Source of the DNA: Candidatus Bathyarchaeota archaeon
GTDB taxonomy: Archaea; Thermoproteota; CALKCG01; B24; JAGTQN01
Length of the DNA stretch: 7,664 bases
Direction: 5' to 3'
Assembly: GCA_018396395.1 (NCBI GenBank)
Contig: JAGTQN010000080.1
Span: 1-7,664, forward strand
Shown here in pieces: positions 1-3,597 of the stretch. The notes beneath the pieces are model-generated. The model saw nothing but the letters and a program-made list of their open reading frames with translations. It had not been told where the DNA came from and searched no databases. Each line of letters opens with the position of its first letter. The first letter of the stretch is position 1. The position numbers were made by a program, and so were the translations under genes.

Positions 1-1
1 G

Positions 2-484
2 GGATGTCACATCCATCTAAACGATTCAGCAATTTCCGAAGAGCTTAGGAAGCGTAGAAATCCCTTGGACCTAGCCTATGCGATTGTCGAATACGCAAAC
101 CTTAGGCTCAGGGATAAGTTCTTAGATGTCGCCCTCCGCCACAAAGCCGATAGTCTCAAAATTGAAAATGAGATGGATGTCCAGAGACTTTTCACGTGTC
201 CCCTAAGCCTCCATAGGGAGTTGAATAAGGTCTGCGTCTGCATAAGTCCTAACGATCTCGATGTATTTACCCCTGAATGGGCGGAGCTAGGATCCTTCAG
301 ACACTATAGGGAATGGAATCGTTTCGTAGCAGGCGAAGCTGATGGGCTTGCCATGAAGGCCCTAGAGGCGATCGGGGAAGTTCAGAGTGTTAGCCTAGGA
401 TTCCGTAGGCTTCGAAGGAGGGTCCATCCACCCCTTGATGAGCAAATAGCCCGATGGATGCAGAGGTCTGAGGACAAGAACTAA
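2..484 (+). CDS. Archaeo-eukaryotic primase (AEP)-like protein, C-terminal part (5' truncated)
   Basis: The frame is open from the window edge, so the start lies outside; the TTG at 65 is internal and not the likely start. The visible 160 residues begin with GCHIHLND, which resembles AEP motif II (the xHxH nucleotide-binding strand in PriS and LigD-type polymerases). Further on, the segment EMDVQRLFTCPLSLHR resembles the PriS region D..RL...P.SLH, where an aspartate completes the metal site and the SLH follows it. After that comes a block with 'LDVFTPEWA', like the LD.FDP stretch of primases, then a helical, basic C-terminus. AEP enzymes make primers or fill gaps with NTPs or dNTPs. The catalytic DxD motif would lie upstream, outside the window. 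It could be the replicative PriS, an extra PriS paralogue, or a LigD-type polymerase; the weak GKTGL-equivalent argues against a canonical PriS. This assignment rests on remembered motifs, so it is moderate. Confidence 0.55.
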   Translation, partial: GCHIHLNDSAISEELRKRRNPLDLAYAIVEYANLRLRDKFLDVALRHKADSLKIENEMDVQRLFTCPLSLHRELNKVCVCISPNDLDVFTPEWAELGSFRHYREWNRFVAGEADGLAMKALEAIGEVQSVSLGFRRLRRRVHPPLDEQIARWMQRSEDKN

Positions 485-490
485 TTAACG

Positions 491-510
491 GTTTTTCTTG
501 CTTTTTCCTT
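491..510 (+). terminator. T-rich archaeal terminator
   Basis: Two T5 runs separated by a few pyrimidines lie 7 nt after the stop codon of the AEP-like gene. Archaeal RNA polymerase terminates on such U-rich tracts without needing a stable hairpin. The inverted repeat immediately downstream could add to it. Confidence 0.45.
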
Positions 511-540
511 GGCTAAAGAACGTTCTCCAAGGCTTTAGCC
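507..540 (+). promoter_or_regulatory. Overlapping inverted repeats upstream of the winged-helix gene (operator or RNA switch candidate)
   Basis: GGCTAAAG (511-518) pairs perfectly with CTTTAGCC (533-540). CCTTGG (507-512) also pairs perfectly with CCAAGG (527-532). The two stems share bases 511-512 and interleave, so as RNA they would compete or form an H-type pseudoknot. A GAACGTTC palindrome (518-525) lies within the loop. The block sits directly upstream of the TATA-like box at 541-547, which is where an archaeal repressor or activator commonly binds. It may instead be part of the terminator of the upstream gene. Confidence 0.45.
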
Positions 541-547
541 CTTTAAG
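541..547 (+). promoter_or_regulatory. TATA-like box for the winged-helix gene
   Basis: CTTTAAG is centred about 22 nt before the TTG at 566, so transcription would start at or a few bases after that codon. The same heptamer lies upstream of polB1 on the other strand, which supports its use as a promoter element here. Confidence 0.4.
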
Positions 548-565
548 CCCTTACTTCAATAATTT

Positions 566-1027
566 TTGAAGAAGACAAAAGGCTATTATGCGATAACCTT
601 TGTTTTATCGGTAAGAGGAGCAAGGGCGTTGGCATTTAAAGCGAAGTCAGCATCAGCACTGGCATCAGCATCGGCGTCGACCTTTGACTACGACACATGG
701 CAGGCTAGGCTTGTAGCCTTAGAGTTGGCCAATGAGGTAGGAAGAAACATAATGGGACTATTATCGAAGAAGCCCTATACTGCAAGCCAGATATCGAGGG
801 AGCTGGGGCTTCCTATATCCACGGTCCTATATCACTTGACAAGACTTGAGATTTCTGGAATCCTTGAAACCTTTCCCAGCCATGGAAAGAGACTCAGGGA
901 AGTAAGGTACTACAGTGCGCGCTCCTCGAGAATTGTATTCAACATAAAAGGAGGTGAAGAACCAAAATGGAGGAAAAACGGGAGGAGGGGAGGGAAGAAG
1001 CCAAGGAGGAATTCATCAAGAACGTAG
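566..1027 (+). CDS. Winged-helix (ArsR-like) DNA-binding regulator
   Basis: The 153-residue frame carries one winged helix-turn-helix at about residues 58-125: a first helix (NIMGLLSKKP), the HTH itself (TASQISRELGLPISTVLYHLTRL), and a wing ending in VRYYSARS. This is the usual ArsR/TrmB-like architecture, so it should be a DNA-binding regulator; no effector domain or metal-binding cysteines are visible. Two starts are possible: TTG 566, which would be leaderless and has no Shine-Dalgarno, or TTG 629, preceded at 8 nt by GAGGAG (615-620). The latter gives a 132-residue protein and is slightly favoured. The N-terminus contains an Ala/Ser run (SASALASASAS) from a short DNA repeat. The last 19 residues (W135-T153) are strongly basic and are encoded where the next gene overlaps in another frame. 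The target is unknown; autoregulation through the 507-540 repeat is an inference. Confidence 0.75.
   Translation: MKKTKGYYAITFVLSVRGARALAFKAKSASALASASASTFDYDTWQARLVALELANEVGRNIMGLLSKKPYTASQISRELGLPISTVLYHLTRLEISGILETFPSHGKRLREVRYYSARSSRIVFNIKGGEEPKWRKNGRRGGKKPRRNSSRT
647..678 (+). repeat. GCATCA/GCATCG short repeat within the winged-helix gene
   Basis: Imperfect hexamer repetition (TCAGCATCAGCA, then GGCATCAGCATCGGCG) encodes an Ala-Ser run ahead of the DNA-binding domain. Such repeats can change length by slippage in steps of two residues, giving a flexible linker. No function beyond that can be read from it. Confidence 0.6.
949..958 (+). promoter_or_regulatory. Strong Shine-Dalgarno for the NVG-repeat gene
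   Basis: GGAGGTGA lies 9 nt before ATG 967, inside the 3' end of the winged-helix gene. It is an excellent match to the anti-Shine-Dalgarno sequence. It decides the start of the downstream gene and shows that the overlapping frame is really translated. Confidence 0.8.
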
Positions 1028-1437
1028 GTGTCCTGAACCTTAAGGATGTAAAGGAGGAAGACATCGAGCGAATGAAAAAAATAAAGAATGTGGGGATAAT
1101 CCTCGCTCCAAAGGAGCTCATAGGAAAGATAAGCGCAAAGATTGTGGATAATGTCGGAGTGATCGTTCCCTATATCGAGGGCATGAGACTCTACATAGGG
1201 AAAACATCCATCAACGCCGATATGCTAAGAAGCCTAGATGAGCCCATCGATATCCTTCAAGCAGGCCATCTAGTTATCGAGAAGGATGTTACGCCGGAGC
1301 TTATCCTTCAAAAGATAAAAAGCTTCAGAAACTATGGCAAAACATCCGTTCCGACAAAGCAAAACTTGGGAGCCCTCATGGCTAAATGTATAGAAAACAT
1401 GGGGAAAATAGAGGTAGAAGAGGAAGAAACAGAATAG
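967..1437 (+). CDS. Unrecognised protein with NVG repeats, partner of the winged-helix regulator
   Basis: I do not recognise the family. The 156-residue soluble protein has an acidic, E/K-rich N-terminus (residues 1-17), then strand-like units repeating roughly every 20 residues: KNVGVLNL (18-25), KNVGIILAP (40-48), DNVGVIVPY (61-69). Later segments look similar in style: EPIDILQAGHLVIEKDV (92-108) and GKTSVP (124-129). The tail is acidic (EVEEEETE). Alternating short helices and V/I-rich strands suggest a stacked alpha/beta or solenoid fold, possibly one that self-assembles; this is inference. There is no signal peptide, membrane segment or obvious catalytic motif. The gene overlaps the winged-helix gene by 61 nt and has its own strong ribosome binding site, so the two are co-transcribed and probably translationally coupled. 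That suggests a ligand sensor, co-regulator or regulated product, with no way to choose between them here. Confidence 0.75.
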   Translation: MEEKREEGREEAKEEFIKNVGVLNLKDVKEEDIERMKKIKNVGIILAPKELIGKISAKIVDNVGVIVPYIEGMRLYIGKTSINADMLRSLDEPIDILQAGHLVIEKDVTPELILQKIKSFRNYGKTSVPTKQNLGALMAKCIENMGKIEVEEEETE

Positions 1438-1459
1438 ATAAAAGCCTCTACTCTAGGCA

Positions 1460-1499
1460 AACATAACATAAGATAACATAAGATAAGAACCCTATCTTA
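1460..1499 (+). repeat. 10-bp tandem repeat and small hairpin after the NVG gene
   Basis: ACATAAGATA occurs twice in perfect tandem (1466-1475, 1476-1485), preceded by a partial copy (ACATA, 1461-1465). The last copy pairs with what follows: TAAGATA (1479-1485) and TATCTTA (1493-1499) form a 7-bp stem with a 7-nt loop. It may assist the T-tract terminator just downstream. Confidence 0.6.
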
Positions 1500-1512
1500 A
1501 TAGAACTAGGTT

Positions 1513-1555
1513 ATTCCATCATTTTTTCTTTTTGCTTTTTCTTTTTCTTTACTTC
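1513..1555 (+). terminator. T-rich terminator of the winged-helix/NVG unit
   Basis: A run of T6, T5, T5, T5 and T3 separated by single C, G or A residues (about 1522-1550) lies 75-115 nt after the NVG stop codon and just after the 1479-1499 hairpin. This is a typical archaeal U-tract terminator. Confidence 0.65.
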
Positions 1556-1806
1556 TATAGAGATCGTAGTGGGTAAAATAGAAGAAAGCGGATGACGAAA
1601 CTTGTGATTTGCTTCTAAAATTGTTATTTTTCCAAAAATAGCAATTTTTGAGCCTCGTGAAACATATTAGGACTCTTCTTTTATCTTGATGCTTACAATA
1701 TAATTGAGAAAGCTAACCCCTCCTTGATTCTTTACTTAGGTATGGATGAAGAAAGCTGTAGGCTCAACCTATGGGATCTTCACTTTCAAGTTTTCGGAAA
1801 TGCAAT
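1556..1806. other. Gene-free spacer with a near-perfect 15-bp hairpin (1617-1648)
   Basis: I see no coding frame worth calling. The marked feature is an inverted repeat: AAAATTGTTATTTTT (1617-1631), a CC spacer, then AAAAATAGCAATTTT (1634-1648). It gives 14 Watson-Crick pairs plus one T-G wobble with almost no loop. The rest is AT-rich with minor hairpins only, e.g. GTAGG/CCTAT around 1760-1775. It lies between convergent genes, so a role in ending transcripts or as a DNA cruciform is possible. Confidence 0.6.
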
Positions 1807-1956
1807 GCTTTGAGGCTTAATTATTTTTCCGAATTTCCCTTCCGTCTCTGAACGGCAAGATGGATGATTTTCGGAAACTTTCAGAAACAGCTCCATGACC
1901 CGGAGACCGAAAACGCTCCCATAACCTATAAACCATAATTAAGCCGCAAAGCCAAT
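1803..1956. mobile_element. MITE-like element with 18-bp terminal inverted repeats and CAAT flanks
   Basis: GCTTTGAGGCTTAATTAT (1807-1824) and ATAATTAAGCCGCAAAGC (1935-1952) are inverted repeats matching at 17 of 18 positions. Immediately outside each lies the same tetramer, CAAT (1803-1806 and 1953-1956), as expected of a target-site duplication. The 110-bp interior has no ORF. It contains TTTCCGAA (1826-1833) pairing with TTCGGAAA (1870-1877), a CCGT/ACGG hairpin inside that (1842-1855), and a CTCC/GGAG hairpin (1891-1905). This is the build of a non-autonomous element moved by a transposase elsewhere, but a structured RNA closed by a long stem would look similar. A 4-bp duplication can also arise by chance. 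Confidence 0.55.
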
Positions 1957-1977
1957 TCAACCATTTTTATTTTGATT

Positions 1978-2388
1978 TTATTGTTCACACTCTTTCAGGA
2001 GTTTTTTACATAAGCTCAAAACTCTTTGGGCATATTCCAGGGCCTCCTTAGCATCCATTAGGCTGTAAAGCTGATCTGGCGGAGTACCGGTCTCCTCGTC
2101 ACCATACATGCTGGGCTCTCGTTCCCGCCTAAGCCTTCTAGAAATCGATGCTAATTCATCGATCTCACCTTTAAACCATGGCGGGAAAGCTTCCCTATGT
2201 CTCTTCAGTATTGGTCCAACATCGTGCCATTTTGGCGGCTCTATGGCAACAAGACGCAATATCCCTTTTAGCGCCAGCTCCACGGCCTCCTGGCTCTGAC
2301 GAATGATATAAGCATAGTTGCTTGTCCTCAGGGCTTCCTCAGCATGCTTAACCCTCTCCTCAGCCTGCCTGAGGTAGGATCTTGCCAT
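1978..2388 (-). CDS. HEPN-domain protein of an MNT/HEPN pair
   Basis: The protein is mostly helical with the HEPN (PF05168-type) layout: an N-terminal helix with repeated A/E pattern (MARSYLRQAEERVKHAEEAL), then YAYIIRQSQEAVELALKGIL, the KWHDVGPIL turn, and a last long helix (DAKEALEYAQRVL). HEPN proteins pair with nucleotidyltransferases as RNase toxins or RNA-binding partners. The classical R-x4-6-H ribonuclease motif is not visible; the equivalent place reads RREREPSMYGD, with Tyr rather than His, followed by the E.G.PP segment frequent in archaeal members. Cutting activity is therefore uncertain. I chose ATG 2388, 7 nt after the MNT stop; a TTG at 2412 would add eight residues and overlap the MNT gene by 17 nt. 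No T-rich terminator follows. Confidence 0.8.
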   Translation of the reverse strand: MARSYLRQAEERVKHAEEALRTSNYAYIIRQSQEAVELALKGILRLVAIEPPKWHDVGPILKRHREAFPPWFKGEIDELASISRRLRREREPSMYGDEETGTPPDQLYSLMDAKEALEYAQRVLSLCKKLLKECEQ

Positions 2389-2395
2389 TTCTAGG

Positions 2396-2902
2396 TTATT
2401 CAATTTCCACAACCTCGCCGAACTTTATGCTGGGCTTGAGAATCCAATACCATTTGTTTCCAATCCAAATCCTCTTGGCCCCGAGCTCCTCAAGGCGTTT
2501 CCTGAGCCTTTTCAGGATACCTTGGAAGAATCCATTCTTATCGTATAGGATGATGGCATCCTCGACCATATCCAAGTACAGGGGCCGAAGCCTTGATGCC
2601 TCGTCTACGCTCAGAATTATCGGTGAGAAGTCCACATGGAAGCCCCCTTCCCATAGCGAATCCATGGCTGGCTGAAGGGGTTCTTCGATCCTAAGGAATA
2701 GCTTTTGGCGATCCATACGGCTCTTTGGAAGGGAATCCGCGATTACTAGAATGTCTATATCGCTGTTTTTTTGGACAGATCCCCTGGCAATGCTTCCATA
2801 AAGGACTATGGATACGAGCTTCTCGCCAAGGTTCGCCTGCAAGAGCTCAATTAGCCCATCGAGGAGCGATCTGTAAGGTTCCTTTATGGCTTCTTGGCTC
2901 AA
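2396..2902 (-). CDS. MNT-type nucleotidyltransferase, partner of the HEPN protein
   Basis: This 168-residue protein has the minimal nucleotidyltransferase signature: GS (36-37), ten residues, then DID (48-50), i.e. GSx10DxD, and a third acidic position in FHVDFSPIIL (D91). Strand LVSIVLYGSIARG precedes it. The C-terminal part ends in the basic, aromatic stretch KRIWIGNKWYW seen in archaeal members. In the MntA/HepT type of toxin-antitoxin system, the nucleotidyltransferase transfers AMP to the HEPN partner and silences it; by family and gene order this is a reasonable model, but the HEPN here lacks the usual RX4HXY target. The only start that keeps the domain whole is TTG 2902; no Shine-Dalgarno is seen, so a leaderless mRNA is likely. 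It is read first, with HEPN directly behind it. Confidence 0.85.
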   Translation of the reverse strand: MSQEAIKEPYRSLLDGLIELLQANLGEKLVSIVLYGSIARGSVQKNSDIDILVIADSLPKSRMDRQKLFLRIEEPLQPAMDSLWEGGFHVDFSPIILSVDEASRLRPLYLDMVEDAIILYDKNGFFQGILKRLRKRLEELGAKRIWIGNKWYWILKPSIKFGEVVEIE

Positions 2903-2959
2903 TACTATCCAACAAATAGAATAATTATGTGAGCTTATAAGGGCTCTGACGATAGTCCT
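2903..2959. promoter_or_regulatory. Divergent promoter region between the MNT gene and rpiB
   Basis: For rpiB, CTTATAAGG (2934-2942) is a good TATA box about 22 nt before ATG 2960, implying a leaderless or nearly leaderless transcript. For the MNT gene the best candidate is ATAATTAT (2921-2928, a perfect palindrome) about 22 nt before TTG 2902. The two promoters are only a few bases apart, so binding at one should affect the other. Confidence 0.55.
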
Positions 2960-3457
2960 ATGAATGGAGGAAGTAGGGGGTATCCGATCTTGAGGATTGC
3001 AATAGCCTCAGACCACGCAGGCTACTTATTGAAGGAGAAGATTAAGGAATATATCCTAAGCCTAGGAGGCTACGAAATCGAAGACTTTGGAACGATGAGC
3101 CAAGAGCCCGTAGACTACCCAGACTATGCCCTGAAGGTTGCAGAGGCCGTTGCAAGGGGAGAAAGCCATCGGGGAATCCTCATCTGCGGGACGGGAATAG
3201 GGATGTGTATCACGGCCAATAAGGTTCCAGGCATAAGGTGTGCCCTATGCCATGATGTTCGTATGGCTAGGTATAGCCGGGAGCACAACGATGCCAATAT
3301 TTTGGCATTGGGGGCTAGACTCATAGAAGCTGAGGAAGCCAAGGAAATCGTCAGGGTCTGGCTTACGACGGATTTCCAGGGAGGGCGTCATGAGAGAAGG
3401 CTGAAGAAGATAGCAGAGATCGAGGATGTCTACGCCAAGGTTCCCTTACGATCTTAA
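2960..3457 (+). CDS. rpiB: Ribose-5-phosphate isomerase B (RpiB/LacAB family)
   Basis: RpiB interconverts ribose 5-phosphate and ribulose 5-phosphate in the cytoplasm, linking sugar metabolism to nucleotide synthesis. The family's marks are all present: IAIASDHAG near the N-terminus (D18, H19), the active-site Cys in ICGTGIG (C76, with GTGIG 77-81 as the phosphate and oxyanion loop), the catalytic His in REHND (H109), and GGRH (141-144) near the C-terminus. The length of 165 residues is normal to slightly long. Start choice: ATG 2960 fits the TATA box at 2934-2942 as a leaderless start; TTG 2990 would remove ten residues and begin closer to the usual family start (LRIAIASDHAG), with AGGGGG about 9 nt ahead. 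Most archaea rely on the unrelated RpiA, so this gene may have been acquired from bacteria, though codon use does not obviously differ from its neighbours. It could act on a related aldopentose or allose phosphate. Confidence 0.93.
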   Translation: MNGGSRGYPILRIAIASDHAGYLLKEKIKEYILSLGGYEIEDFGTMSQEPVDYPDYALKVAEAVARGESHRGILICGTGIGMCITANKVPGIRCALCHDVRMARYSREHNDANILALGARLIEAEEAKEIVRVWLTTDFQGGRHERRLKKIAEIEDVYAKVPLRS

Positions 3458-3597
3458 AGAAAAAAGTGATGGAAAGAAGGAAAGGATGAGGGAAAACGAA
3501 GCGAGAATGGACGAAACTAAAGGAAACGAAGCGAAGCGAGGCGAAACGGAAAGAAATCCAGAAAGATAAAAATGAGGAAAAATGAAAGGGCTAAGGT
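3458..3597. repeat. Purine-rich low-complexity spacer with GAAGCGA repeats
   Basis: The + strand of this convergent spacer is overwhelmingly A and G. ACGAAGCGA recurs (GAAAACGAAGCGAG near 3495, GGAAACGAAGCGAAGCGAGG near 3524), with further GCGAAACGGAAAG copies behind it. No coding frame is evident. No T-rich tract follows rpiB on its own strand. Confidence 0.65.
3560..3590 (-). terminator. T-rich terminator of polB1
   Basis: Read on the minus strand just after the polB1 stop, the sequence is pyrimidine-rich with two T5 runs (CATTTTTCC and CATTTTTATC). This fits an archaeal U-tract terminator. Confidence 0.5.

Noticed and set aside
65..67. TTG 65 as the start of the first gene
   Set aside because: The frame is open to the window edge and the upstream residues (GCHIHLND) look like a conserved motif, so the gene is truncated rather than starting here.
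887..894. C-terminal PIP box in PolB1 (residue numbers 887-894, RLEFFMPG)
   Set aside because: The spacing between the aliphatic residue and FF is one short of QxxLxxFF and the Gln is absent, so it is not a supported PCNA-binding motif.
1460..1486. CRISPR-type repeats
   Set aside because: The units are 10 bp, directly adjacent and only two and a half in number, with no spacers.
1840..1890. C/D-box sRNA, suggested by CTGA and GGATGAT near each other
   Set aside because: The order is wrong (D-like before C-like) and there is no proper RUGAUGA with a closing stem.
1803..1956. MITE-like element derived from the IS630 relic in this window
   Set aside because: The terminal repeats do not match the candidate IS630 ends, and IS630 elements duplicate TA rather than a tetramer such as CAAT.
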